A stretch of 64,000 bases of DNA from Liolophura sinensis (lineage: Eukaryota > Mollusca > Polyplacophora > Chitonida > Chitonidae): contig NC_088295.1 in the NCBI RefSeq assembly GCF_032854445.1, positions 76,906,028 to 76,970,027 of the forward strand, in the 5' to 3' direction. Below the pieces are notes generated by a model. That model was not told the DNA's origin. It saw only the letters and a list, made by a program, of their open reading frames with translations, and did not search any database. Shown one piece after another: positions 25,001 through 36,214 of this stretch. Every line of letters begins with the position of its first letter. Positions within the stretch are counted from its first letter, which is position 1. The translations under genes were made by a program, and so were the position numbers.

Positions 25001-25497
25001 TTTCCCTTGAGCGTGCAATCCTCCACCGTTCCAAAGACGCCCCAGTGTCACCTATCAAAGGATAATATTAGAGGCAATCACCTGACACGTAGGGAAGTTG
25101 ATGGCAATGTCATGTTTGTTTTTTTGCTTGTCGTTCTGGGCCTTGCATTTAATTCGCTGACCATTGTATCTATAACCAGCACTCCATCAGCAATTTAATT
25201 CCCATATTAACCCACCAAGTGTAAATGTAGGTTCGACATCTTTGGAGATTATATATTAGTACAACTACAAAACACGTATACCAATATTTGAGAGAGAATC
25301 ACTATGTAGTTGGCATATTTTGAAAAGGTGAGCTTATTTGAGGGGCTTTCATGGCTAAAGGGCATCGATTTCGATGTGACACTCGAAATGATCATTCTTC
25401 TGCGATTGAATTTACAGAACAGAGATACTGATCAGCATTTGATCAGCCATTTGGAAACGATTCACTCCGCGCCTCGACTGATGTGTTATGCAACTGT

Positions 25498-25498
<1 letters not shown>
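22076..25498. other. Non-coding stretch with homopolymer runs
   Basis: Contains a run of 22 T at 22578-22599. The frame at 24917-25198 ends in a hydrophobic segment (NVMFVFLLVVLGLAFNSLTI) that loosely resembles a GPCR TM1, with nothing else to support a gene. Otherwise nothing recognised. Confidence 0.4.
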
Positions 25499-25557
<59 letters not shown>

Positions 25558-25565
25558 ATCTTTCT

Positions 25566-25630
<65 letters not shown>
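25499..25630. repeat. (CT)n microsatellite, about 130 bp, interrupted
   Basis: Near-uninterrupted ct dinucleotides with small interruptions (ttt, catctttcttc, cctcc, cctccc). Overlapping frames on both strands translate to Leu/Ser or Arg/Glu runs and are not genes. Confidence 0.97.
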
Positions 25631-25635
<5 letters not shown>

Positions 25636-27096
25636 AAAACGTCCATTAGCGCGTGTAATGATATTGGTAACACCCACGGTTCTTCTAACATCTTTGCTGT
25701 AAAATTCTATTGTCCTTCCGCTAGATCCATGTGGAGAGGAATAATTTGTCCCCTATCATTACTTTCCACTCAATTGAAAGATTTACACAAGTAAACCGTT
25801 AGTAGACAGTAAGGGCAGGTGTGTCGGCTGAAAACAGGCCTGTGTATTAACTGTTTTCATCCTTCTTACACCACATGTTTCATACATTCGCCAAGGGAAA
25901 GTTGCCTATGGTACTCCTAACTAGAACGCGTCTTGTCAAAATTTTGCTTCGATGTGATATGGTTATATTGCTAAATTTGCTATTGCTCTAAAACCCTGTG
26001 GACAACAACCTAAACTGTTGCTCAGAGTTGGCGTATGAGGATACTTGGTTTCCACCAACAGCTGGAGCACAGTGAGGTTAGGTTTGTGCCCCAGACTATG
26101 TGTTAATTGCTCTTTTTTTCACATAATCTAAAGTCTTATTATCACCTCAGAGTTGCACCTAATACAGCTTTGACACAGTCAAGAAGTAGGACTATTCCAA
26201 CAGTCAGAGTTGGTCATGTTTCACAGAGTGCCAAAACAGAGTGCAAAAATGTCATGTTGATTAAATGACTCTTGACTGGTGTGAATGGTGTGCAGTATAC
26301 AATATTTACAAGCTCAATCAGCTTTTGCTTTATTTTGTATTCTCTAATGCTGAGAGCAAGTAAGCGTAGTACCAAAATAACCAAAAAAAGTCAAACAGAA
26401 AACAAGAAAGTATTACCAATGTTTTTCTTCACATCCTGCGAGCCATCCACTTTTTAAAAATGCAGGAAAGAAGAACATCATTTCTAATAACAAGGCCGCC
26501 CTCCCAGGTACTTACGACGTGACATAATACAGGGTAGATCAAAGGAGCTGAATCTTTACATGGAAACTAGTCTATCACTATTAGGCCTGTAAAGCCGAAG
26601 GATTTAGGCGATATTTAACCTAGTGAACTATGTGAGATGATATAGCACGGTTTGTTAGCATTGGAAACGTGATGTTCGCTGCGCACGACGCACGAAATGA
26701 CCATCAAACAGGCAGGGCTTAATTTGTTACTGGGATCCCAGCTTACAGCACAGAAAAAAAAAACATCATAACTGAACACAGGAAGGTTTGTCTAATTCGA
26801 GCTCTGGACCTTTAGTGTTCAGTGTTCTCAAATAACAACACGACTGATATTTCAGAACACACCCATACACATAGGTAATGCATAGAATCAAAAATAAATA
26901 ATGTTTCTCATCAGAACTTTCCAAAAGGGCATACTGGTGTTTGTCTTACTTTTGTATTTCACATTGAGATATTTTCATTATCAGCTAGTGATGTTCCTTT
27001 TTTAGTGTTGACAAATAGTACCTCAAATTTTAATAACTTTCATCTTGTGGGATTTCAATATTTATTTCGCAATACACAATCAGGGAAAGAGGAAAT
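25631..27096. other. Non-coding stretch, nothing recognised
   Basis: AT-rich sequence with a short frame at 26272-26457 lacking a recognised domain. Confidence 0.4.
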
Positions 27097-27262
27097 ATAT
27101 ATTTATTTATTTGATTGCTGTTTTACGCCGTACTCAAGAATATTTCACTTATACGACGGCAGCCAGCATTATGGTGGGTGGAAACCGGGCAGAGCCCGGA
27201 GAAAGCCCACGAACATCTGCAGGTTGCTGGAAGACCTTCCACGCACGGCCGGAATAAGACAC
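27097..27262 (-). repeat. tRNA-derived SINE (family S1), head truncated
   Basis: Tail atttatttatttgattg, then gttttacgccgtactcaaga, tatttcacttatacgacggc, the agccagcattatggtggg block and gggcagagcccg, ending at acgcacggccgg. Frames 27005-27427 and 27045-27257 read through it and are not genes. Confidence 0.9.
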
Positions 27263-30240
27263 GTAAAATGCAATGGGAACAATGCTTGTAATTCAGCCAA
27301 AAAACTTCAGATTTCTTCGTATAACGTGAATGTTTGCGGTGAATCTGCCTTAGCGACTGTTGAAGTACTGTCTGTATGTCAACTCCCGTTGTTTTGTAAA
27401 CTGAAATCGGTTACAATTAGTTTGTGACAAACATTAATACACAACGGAAGCAAAGATATGTTTATGTACTACTCTGCATAAGTAACATGTCAAATAAACA
27501 GCGAAAATCAAGGAAAATTCATTTGCGTGTGGAACCTATTATTGCCAGACGGCTTTTATTAGTTTACCGTCTTCGTGGGCGACCCAGTTCAATTCCTGTG
27601 CCCACTTAACGCTGTGCCTAGACACAAACGGCACGTGGCAGTGAGATGAGCCTGTTTACATGACGAGATTAATTAAATCTGAGACAAAGTTTTCCTTTCT
27701 CTCTGGTAATCTCTGCTAACTTGGAAGATCGTCTCAGAAAGAGCCAATGGCTTTATCGCCAAAGTAAACAGTGGTAGAAGATCAAAGGGAAAGTGTGGAG
27801 ATACGATAATAAATGAAGCGGTTGTTACTGCTGATATAACACCGCTGAGTAACTAGGGAAGACGGCACCATTTCCAAATGACTAGCCGGAGATGCTAGAC
27901 TCCGACTGAAACACCCTTGTTCCGTGCCTTATTGGGTTAGATGGGTAGCTTTCAGGACGATGTTATTAGGCCGACAGTTGCGTCCACTCCCTGAGGATAA
28001 CACATGACCTTATCTGATTGTGCCGGATAGACCTGCCCACACAGACAGAGTGTACATTTCCACTACCTAAGAACAATATCGGATAGAATACCCTATAATG
28101 GTATTATGGCGCGAATGAGATAGTAAAACGAGTCTTGCAAATAATTACATTCTTAGTAGTATTAACTGTTTTATAGATTTACACACACTACATTGACAAG
28201 GCTATGACAGATGTAAGTGTACTATCATGATACAGATGTGGCATTTCCAATACTTTCAGGTTGTCACTGGCGGTTTGGAATAGAGAAAGGATAAGTCATG
28301 GGTGGCAAATAAGACGACTTGTCTAAAGGCCATTTTCCTACTTTGACTGATCACTTTTTGGGTTGACAGCGTGAAGTAAGATTTCACATTATTCATCAAC
28401 AAAGTACAAAGCTAACGTCATGGGAAACATGATATAGTAGTTACGGAAGGTCAGTGAGCATCTCTTGTGTAGAACCACAATCTGTGTACATCTCGTACAT
28501 GTAGCTCTCTAAATCATATTTCACGCCGCTTAGATAGTGATATCCTCGAAGTATACAGCTAAGTCTCTAATTACAAGGTGACGTGGACTGTAGTGATATG
28601 TTTATTTCACAGATCTTTCGTTCAGAAAGAGGAGATTGAACCTAATTCTGCTGAACTCTGAAAGTATGACAACACATTGATTGTTACTGAGCTGACCTAT
28701 AAGGCATTTCCACACTCCATCACAATTTCACCAGTACATGTAATTTTAAATATTTCCAAATCAACTCAATAAAATCTAGAGTAGTTCTTGGAAAGATTAA
28801 GCTGCAATCGCACCCAATATCACAAATTTTACGTTTTTTGTTTCAAGAAAATATGTAAACTTATTGTTGTTATTGGTGTGTTTATAAAGATCTTGAAGAA
28901 ACTAATCTCAGGTCTAAAATTAACTAGTTTTTCCCAAACTAAGGTAACTAGCAAAGGAGCAAATCCTGGAGGCCTTCGTTTCGTGTTAGATCGCACTAAG
29001 AATTGCACACTATAATATTTGACTTGTATAGCTGTGCCGGCAACTAACAACAATAGCACAAAGCATGAAGGATGAAAATTAATAGTAATAATGCACTGAA
29101 TGAGACTGAACACTACCGGGAAAGCTGGAACAATACTTGTCATTTATACAATTACTTCCTTTGCGGCCTAAATCAGTCCATCCGATATGGCTGTTAACTA
29201 GTAGGGTTTCTTTTAGTGAAGAATTTTTGTCCTTAATCTGACTATTGCTTTTGATGGGTTTTAGATGTGGGTTGGTGTGGAGATGGCTTGTCCTGTCGCT
29301 ATCCAAAGTCCTGCGGTGTAAAATCCACTACATCACATCGCTCGGCTTCTGGTAACACACATATGGGCGAGCACACTAGAAGGGAGTAAGATGGTGCATT
29401 TGTCGTGCCATATCTTGAATTCTGAAAGTTGCATGTGAATCATTGCTCTTTATAGAGCATTGCATTTGTCACAATCTAGTACATTATACTCTGTTTGAAT
29501 CGCAATGAAAATTCATGGATACGGTCAAAAACTGAACATTTTGTTTTGACACTTAGCGAACATTTTCATGTTACTTTTTATATTTATATTCTGGACGTTT
29601 AGACAAAAACATAAAATGGCAAAAAAAACATCATTCTGGCCATTTAAAATGTGAAACAAACCTAAAAGTCTGATATGTTTGATTGGAGAGAGGAAGTGCC
29701 GAGGATTAACTGACTAGGACATGACGTTAGTCTGTAATTATCACAGATCGTCATTTAGGTGAATTGTACCTCTGTGCTGTTTACTGCACTATGCAAGTCT
29801 TCAGGGTATCCTATGAACGTGTTTTCATTGCAAACGTTGGAAACGAGGCCCTCATGGGAGATGTAAAACTATAACATTGCCGAATATCCATTTCTAAACA
29901 CTCTATTTAAATCAGCACACTCTATATGAATCAACACAGAAGTAATACCGCCAATAGATGGTGTTTCGAATAATAATTCGAGATGCTAGCCGGAAAAGTT
30001 GTGTCCGAAATTACATCTGAAGTTGAGTCAAAGTTTGCAGGCTGGCTTGAACACAGAAGTCGAAAACTATTCATTATAACATACAGATATAATATATAAT
30101 ATTTTTAAACTATTTAAACTACTTAAACTATTTCCTGGTTGATCACGACGTGATTCCTTGACACAAAACCTGTTATAACTGGGCCATGTTTACAACTAAC
30201 TACCCACCCCTTAACTTGTGGGCTAAGAAGACTTGGGGGA
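27263..30240. other. Non-coding stretch, nothing recognised
   Basis: About 3 kb with only short frames (27424-27609, 28788-29015, 28829-29143, 29079-29306), none with a recognisable domain. Confidence 0.4.
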
Positions 30241-30332
30241 CGGACAAAAGTCCGTGCGGACAAAAACCCCGCGGACAAAAGCACCGCTGACAAAAACACC
30301 GGCGGACAAAACCCTCCGTCGGGCATAAGCCC
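30241..30332 (+). repeat. 15/16-bp tandem array, left arm of an inverted array pair
   Basis: Five to six units of the form cggacaaaa-gccccg (cggacaaaag, cggacaaaaaccccg, cggacaaaagcaccgc, tgacaaaaacaccgg, cggacaaaaccctcc). The reverse complement of this unit forms the 31-bp array at 31461-31841. Confidence 0.8.
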
Positions 30333-30808
30333 TTCGATCAGTGTGGTAAATCACATTAGTTGTTTGCTTGTTTGGGAATACTATATATCTTTCAGCGGTA
30401 TACCGAATGCTCGTTCTTCATTCCAGGCCTATCTGAAAATTAAAGAAATCTTCAAGTATGGTAAACAATTGCTGTTGTGCAGCTTGTGTGAGACTTTTCT
30501 TCCTATTCTAAGAACACAAATCTAATAAATATAATTTACATGCTAAAGACTAACACCTCTAATGAAAATGGTTGTATCGGTGATGGATTTAACCCCAGAA
30601 ATAAAAAAAACACAACGTGCCTGTTTCGATCTTCCAGAATGTAGAGGTTCAAAAACATGCAGCCAACATTTTTTTTTCTCGAGCATTTATTTTTTCAGGG
30701 AATAATATGTAAATTTTAATTTACAAATTAATACAGAACGCTTCCAATTTAACATTAAGATCAATGATGTGTTTTATTTATCATATATATCTATGTACGG
30801 GATATGAA
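30333..30808. other. Interior between inverted arrays, left part
   Basis: AT-rich. A 60-codon frame (30343-30525) without a recognised domain. No transposase motif seen. Confidence 0.4.
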
Positions 30809-30986
30809 ATCTGAGTAATTCAATGGAGCTAATTCGACTCAGAAAAGTGAGTCTAATTGCCTGATCAGCTGAGTCAAGAGACTCATTTGGTTATATTTTG
30901 ACTCACATGAGTCGTCTATGACTCAGCTAACATGGTCATGTAACTCATTTGTCTGAGTCGAATTAGTTCCATTGAATAACTCAGAT
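30809..30986. repeat. MITE-like fold-back element with AP-1-like heptamers
   Basis: The left arm at 30811-30842 (ctgagtaattcaatgg...cgactcag) and the right arm at 30953-30984 (its reverse complement) match at about 30 of 32 positions. The interior is full of gagtc/gactc. Perfect TGAGTCA or TGACTCA heptamers lie at 30870-30876, 30899-30905 and 30919-30925, with another just outside at 30990-30996. No coding capacity. Confidence 0.75.
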
Positions 30987-31460
30987 TTTTGAGTCAGTTG
31001 ACCCAAACTTTTTTTCTCGGTGTGACATGATTTGGTTTAAATTTGCAAATAATCAAAAGTTTAAATACATCTATTACAGGGAACAACATAACATAAGATA
31101 CCTATAAATAGACTCAAAATGCATACCTTACGGCAGCCGCAAGATGAAACTGTGAATCGTAGTAAGGTATAACCTGTAATATTTCAGCCAAATAAATTTA
31201 GTATGGTTGTAGAATAAACTTATTTTTGCACGACGAAAAACATTCGATAATAGTATTAGAGACGTCAGAAAGAGTCATTTTTGGCGAAACAACCCTTATG
31301 AGAGGAAAGCTGTTGAGCTCGAGTGAAGACTGGGATGCCCTTTGATGACAAATTTTTCGATCGAAAACGAAGTCACACTATATGAATTCCTGTCAACAAA
31401 TATTTAACATCTTGTTTGTTAGACTGTCGGATATGTTTTGTCGGTTAATTAAGGCGACGG
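30987..31460. other. Interior between inverted arrays, right part
   Basis: AT-rich, no frame of note. Ends with gcgacgggtttttgtccac, where the right-hand array begins. Confidence 0.4.
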
Positions 31461-31841
31461 GTTTTTGTCCACGGGGCTCTTGTCCGCTAGGGCTTTTGTC
31501 TGCGAGGCTCTTGTCGGCTAGGACTTTTGTCTGCGAGGCTCTTGTCCGCTAGGACTTTTGTCTGCGAGGCTCTTGTCCGCTAGGGCTTTTGTCTGCGAGG
31601 CTCTTGTCCGCTAGGGCTTTTGTCTGCGAGGCTCTTGCCCGCTAGGACTTTTGTCTGCGAGGCTCTTGCCCGCTAGGACTTTTGTCTGCGAGGCTCTTGC
31701 CCGCTAGGACTTTTGTCTGCGAGGCTCTTGTCCGCTAGGACTTTTGTCTGCGAGGCTCTTGTCCGCTAGGACTTTTGTCCGCGAGGCTCTTGTCCGCTAG
31801 AGCTTTTGTCTGCGAGGCTCTTGTCCGCTAGGGCTTTTGTC
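31461..31841 (-). repeat. 31-bp tandem array, about 12 copies, right arm of an inverted array pair
   Basis: The unit is gtctgcgaggctctt followed by gtccgctaggactttt, i.e. two 15/16-bp half units. On the minus strand these read gacaaaagyccta-gcg and gacaagagcctcgca, the same motif as the left array. Variation is limited to a/g and c/t changes (tagga/taggg, tgtcc/tgccc), so the array is homogeneous and probably young. A minus-strand frame (31766-31984) enters the array, but 31 is not divisible by three, so protein repeats are not maintained. Confidence 0.92.
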
Positions 31842-33094
31842 CTGGATTCAGAAGACTTATATACAAGCCTACGAAAGAGCAATTCTGTCTTTCGCGCAGT
31901 GCGACCAACAACAGAGACGTTATGTGTTCGTTTAAGCAGTAACGAATGGTGTCGTTTTTTGTGCACTTGAGTCAAACTTTGCACGGATTACTTCCTCAAG
32001 TATGACTTGCTTGCACTAATACCGATGACACTCCCCGTGGAGCGCATACGATTTGGTTTATTTGATACACGACAAATAAGCCAGACAACTCTCGCTTTAT
32101 ATGCCTATATATGTTATATTAAGGCATAACCTTAACGCTTGTTAAAAACCATATCTCGCTCTTCCAGTGAGAGATTTTAGACGTATGTTAAAAAACGTAT
32201 AAACCTCACAATTATCATATAAATGAGAAATCCGCCTTCCAAAACAGGAATAATAACCTAACAAAAGGGCTAATCCTGCTTCGCCAAAGGGAAAAATAGA
32301 TTCGCAATTCCTTTGTTAGTATAATCGGTGACAGCCTATTCAAAAGTAATTGCCGAGTAAAAATGTTTGACAAAGTGACCGATAGGCAGTCCCAAGCTGC
32401 GAAGTTTTATCAGATATCCACTGCTTTTAATGAAGGCAGTGTGTGGACAAAGTGTTGTATTATTGTTCCAAGGTCATCCCTTCAATCTTCATTACTTTGA
32501 TTCAAATAATCTATGCAGAAGATAGACTTTCTGCCTAACGAACAGTTACTACACTGTATTGTAACCATTCCATTTCACATTTCCTTCCCTAGGAATGATC
32601 TTTTCAGTATTTATTCAAATAATCATTTTGCACTGTGTGATTTTTTAGAAGCGTGTTATCATTTCACCTATCTTCGCCGAGCCTCCTGTTTGTCTCAGAT
32701 GTAAATTCTATCTCGATTTACTATCTCCCATGTGAAATAGGAAAACCCCACTATACCAGACTTGCAGTAAGTCTAATTCAGAGGAACATCTCAAGGGAGG
32801 CTCGGTCTGTCAGATACCTCAGTGTCTTCTCCGGAATAGAACCCCTTTGTAGCATTCCATGCAACTTCCTGCGAGGCGAGTTTTAGTTTTGTGCACTTAA
32901 GATCTATATGTATTTAACCAAGCTATTAAGTGATAAAAATTTGGCAACTTTGACTTCATTTTATCAGGCAGGGGTACATTTATATCGATCATTAAGCTTT
33001 TGGAAGGATTAGCAATCGCCCGACTTCATACCCAGCCTTTATTAGCTTAAAGCTTTGAGAGGCCGTGACTGTGAGAAGAGGTTACACAGCCGTA
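31842..33094. other. Non-coding stretch, nothing recognised
   Basis: Frames 32513-32704 and 32653-32886 lack recognised domains. No repeat matches noted. Confidence 0.4.
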
Positions 33095-33260
33095 CAGTTC
33101 ACAATCGCAAGCCTAATTCCCAAAACGACGTATAACACAACCACCGAAGAATTAAGACAGTATATAAAATTGGAAAAAAGGACACAGAGAAGCCGTTCAC
33201 AGTTTTCAGTGATGTTAGAAAACGCAAGGTATGTTCTAACCGACTGATTGAAGTCCGTTA
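33095..33260 (+). repeat. Dispersed repeat family R1, short copy
   Basis: caatcgcaagcc, ttcccaaaacgacgtataac, acaaccaccgaagaa, gtatataaaa, cagttttcagtgatgtt and aaggtatgttctaa match other R1 copies. The head is diverged. The 60-codon frame at 33065-33247 is inside it and is not a gene. Confidence 0.75.
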
Positions 33261-33373
33261 TCCGACTTAATTACTGTTCGATGATATAATTTTGGAGATA
33301 ATCACAACCTAAAATAAGACTAAAGACTCTTTCCTATGAAACTATACAAGTGGCTCTGTCTGATGTATAGGGG

Positions 33374-33522
33374 ATATTGCACAGTGAAGGTTGAATACCA
33401 TAAATATTGTTCGTGTGAGAGGTGGAAATGATAACCCACGGCACGCGAAGCGTCTCGTTGGTTATCATTTTCACCTCTCACTGGAATAACATTTATGGTA
33501 TCCAACCTTCACTGTGCAATAT
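33374..33522. repeat. Fold-back (hairpin) element, arms about 63 bp, 23-bp loop
   Basis: The left arm (33374-33436, atattgcacagtgaaggttg through atgataacc) is the near-perfect reverse complement of the right arm (33460-33522). The loop at 33437-33459 contains acgcgaagcgt, itself a small palindrome. Mismatches are few and lie mainly mid-arm (attgttcg versus gttattcc). It looks like a MITE or a fold-back insertion, and no target duplication was resolved. Confidence 0.85.
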
Positions 33523-33526
33523 TCTA

Positions 33527-34035
33527 TTTATTATTAATATCCTGATATTTTCTCTACATGCATATAAATGCCTATCAGTTTATCTGTTGCATCCGTGAAA
33601 AAAATAAGCAATGTGCTATCTCCTTTGTATTTCTAATTCTACTCATACGTGCTGCAATTTCGTTCATGTCCGCGCTCAAAAAGCCTTTTTACAGTTTTAA
33701 AAGCTGTCTGTAAGTAATTATACATTCTGCAAAGGTGTTTAATTCTAATGCAATATCAATATAGGTATTTACGTAAATTGAGCACATGAAGAATTTCTAC
33801 CTCTTTTTTGACGAACTATATATATACGTGCACTATGTACTATAAGTGCACAGCCGTGGGTCATGGATCAAGGTCTCCAGCAGTGTAACAGCAAAATGTA
33901 ATAACAAGTGATATCTAACTAGTGAAGATATCATTTTTATCAGCGAAGGAAATACTGGGATTTCACTGATGTATAAATAATAAATTGTACATCATTAAAG
34001 GCTACTTAAAAAAGAGTGTTCATTTGCTTGCTGTT
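33527..34035. other. Non-coding stretch, nothing recognised
   Basis: AT-rich, no frame of note. Confidence 0.4.
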
Positions 34036-34039
34036 TGAC

Positions 34040-34330
34040 TGTCTTAGTCCAAGAAATCAACGTGGTCCAAATTGTCAACCATAATGGTCGTTCCAGGTCC
34101 ATAATCGCAAGGCCAGATTGCAAAACAAAGTTAAACACAAACCTCCAAAGAACTAAGAAAGTATTTAAAGTAAAAAATTAGGGCTGATTCATGCAAAGAA
34201 AAGCAGCAGTTTTCAATGATGTTGGCAAGATGCAAGGAATGCTCTAGGCGAATGAACTGAACCATTACCCAAATCGTGTACCATGATACATGTAGTATAT
34301 AATCTGGCGTTAATTAAACATGCGTCTCTG
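34040..34330 (+). repeat. Dispersed repeat family R1, copy
   Basis: tggtcgttccaggtccataa, tcgcaaggcca, ttaaacacaaacctccaaag, aactaagaaagtatttaaag, tcatgcaaagaaaagcag, tttcaatgatgttgg, aatcgtgtaccatg and gcgtctctgttg align in order with the other R1 copies. Confidence 0.8.
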
Positions 34331-34916
34331 TTGCTGTTCTGGAGCCGCTGAACATTACATAACAGTGCTCAGTTACAAACCAAGGGAAAGAAATATTTTC
34401 GGGTTAACCAAAATATTCGGCAGAATAAGGTCTTGAATGCCTCTGGGGTTGATTTATCACACAATGAGGCATTTCTTTTTACGAACACTACTGGGAGCAG
34501 GAGAGGCCAACTGTGGTAGTCAGGCTGTGTTTGTACTCGTAAGGATGCTGATTAAGAATGCTACCTTTGATAGATAGTGCAGTTAGACGGATGATAGCTT
34601 AGTACACAGTAAATCCCCTTTCATTCCCTAGACGTCAGTGTGTTGACTTTAAGTTCTAGTCTGGATTACTCTTGATGTGGAGACCTAAACCTTTCATACT
34701 CAATCAGCTGTAGTATTTTCAGGTATGCTTTGTATTCTTAAAAACAGGACATATATGCAGCCGTTCAGTTTATTCCACATAATTCTCGGTGCCTATAACA
34801 CTCACATTCCGTCCTGAATAGAGAACCGATGGATATATTAGCGACCTTGACAACCCCTTTTTATTGAAATTAATGCGAATATTTTTGAAGTTTGAAATTA
34901 AATTATTTAGAATGAT

Positions 34917-34960
34917 TTATTTATTTATTTATTTATTTGATTGGTGTATTGGTACACCTC
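34917..34960 (-). repeat. SINE S1 tail fragment
   Basis: A (ttta)n run followed by tttgattggtgt, the S1 3' end. S1 similarity stops within about 10 bases, exactly where the 37-bp minisatellite starts. Confidence 0.65.
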
Positions 34961-34962
34961 AC

Positions 34963-35715
34963 TCATGAACGTTGACAACTTAAAATAACCAGGTGCTTTA
35001 CACAGATGTAAACAACTTCAACTGACCAGGCACACAGACAACTTAACCTGACCGGGTGCTGTGCATGAAGGTAGACAACTTAAAATAACCGCTTGCTGTG
35101 CCTGGACGTAAACAACGTAAACTGAACAGTGCTGTGCATGGACGTAGACAACTAAACTGAACAGGTGCTGTGCACTGACGTAGACAACTTAAACTGACCA
35201 GGTGCTGTGCATGAACGTAGACAACTTAAACTGACCAGGTGCTGTGTATGGACGTAGACAACTTAAACAGCCACACAGTGTTGTGCAAGGACGTAGACAA
35301 TGTAAACTGACCAGATGTTGTGCATGGACGTAGAGGACTTTTACTGACTAGGTGCTGCGCATGGACGTAGAGAACTTAAAATGACAAGCTGCTGTGCACA
35401 GGCGTAGACAACATAAACTGACCAGGTACTGTACATGGACGTAGACAACTTAAAGTGACCATGTGCTGTGCATGGAAGTAAACGACTTAAAGTGACCAGG
35501 TGCTGTGCATGCACGTAGACAACTTAAGCTGACCAGGTGCTATGCATGGACGTAGAGGACTTAAAGTGACGAAGTGCTGTACTGGGATGTAAGTAACTCA
35601 AACGGACAATGTAAAGTGCACAGAGGTAAACAATTTAAATTGACCAAGTTCTGTGCACAGATGTAGACAGCCTAATCTGACCAGGTGCTGTGCTCGGGCG
35701 TAGACGACATATGCA
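34963..35715. repeat. 37-bp minisatellite, about 20 copies
   Basis: The unit ggtgctgtgcatggacgtag followed by acaacttaaactgacca recurs at 35164, 35201 and 35238 (exact 37-bp steps) and in more diverged form from about 34963 to 35715. It joins directly onto a SINE tail on its left. Confidence 0.93.
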
Positions 35716-36210
35716 AAGCCCAACCACATATCACCAAGCATTGGATTACTTCGATATATACAATGTTTGACATTTTCGTGTCGCAAAATAGATTAGCATT
35801 ATTTTTAATTGTTTTTTGTTTTCTTTTTTTTTATTATTATTATTATTTTTTGGTCAGGGGTAAGATATTACAAACCCCAGATATTGTTGACGCTAATCCC
35901 ATCTCTTCTCTGGGTCTGCTGGAGTTGGGAAGCTTGACTGCACGTAGGAAATCTAATTAGCTGCCTTTTCCTTGCCCCGGGGAAACACTTTCAAATGAGA
36001 TTAAAATACCAATTAAGTAAATTGCCTACGCAAAACAGCAGTGACATATCTGACAGCTAACAGTAACATGTCAGTTATCTGCAGATTTCCTCAGAGGAGG
36101 TAACTTATGGTATCTAAACACAAGTCACAGTTAAGGCCGTTGTTCTGAAGTTAGTTGGGATTTGTAGATATAAGTATTTTACATGTCAGTCAAAATTTCC
36201 ATCTTAGTAA
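35716..36210. other. Non-coding stretch with (TTA)n
   Basis: Contains a poly-T/(TTA)n run at about 35825-35850. No gene recognised. Confidence 0.4.
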
Positions 36211-36214
36211 TCTA

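Noticed and set aside
24917-25198. Hydrophobic stretch resembling a GPCR TM1 (NVMFVFLLVVLGLAFNSLTI)
   Set aside because: It stands alone: the frame stops soon after, no TM2-TM7 remnants follow in any frame, and the preceding residues are unlike a receptor N-terminus. Probably chance.
25310-25794. Frames of up to 130 codons on both strands
   Set aside because: They are translations of the (CT)n microsatellite (Leu/Ser or Arg/Glu runs).
27005-27427. 140-codon plus-strand frame
   Set aside because: It reads through an S1 SINE copy (gccgtactcaagaatatttc) and has no domain.
31766-31984. Minus-strand frame with repeated DKSLADKS-like residues
   Set aside because: Comes from the 31-bp array, whose period shifts frame every unit; not a repeat protein.
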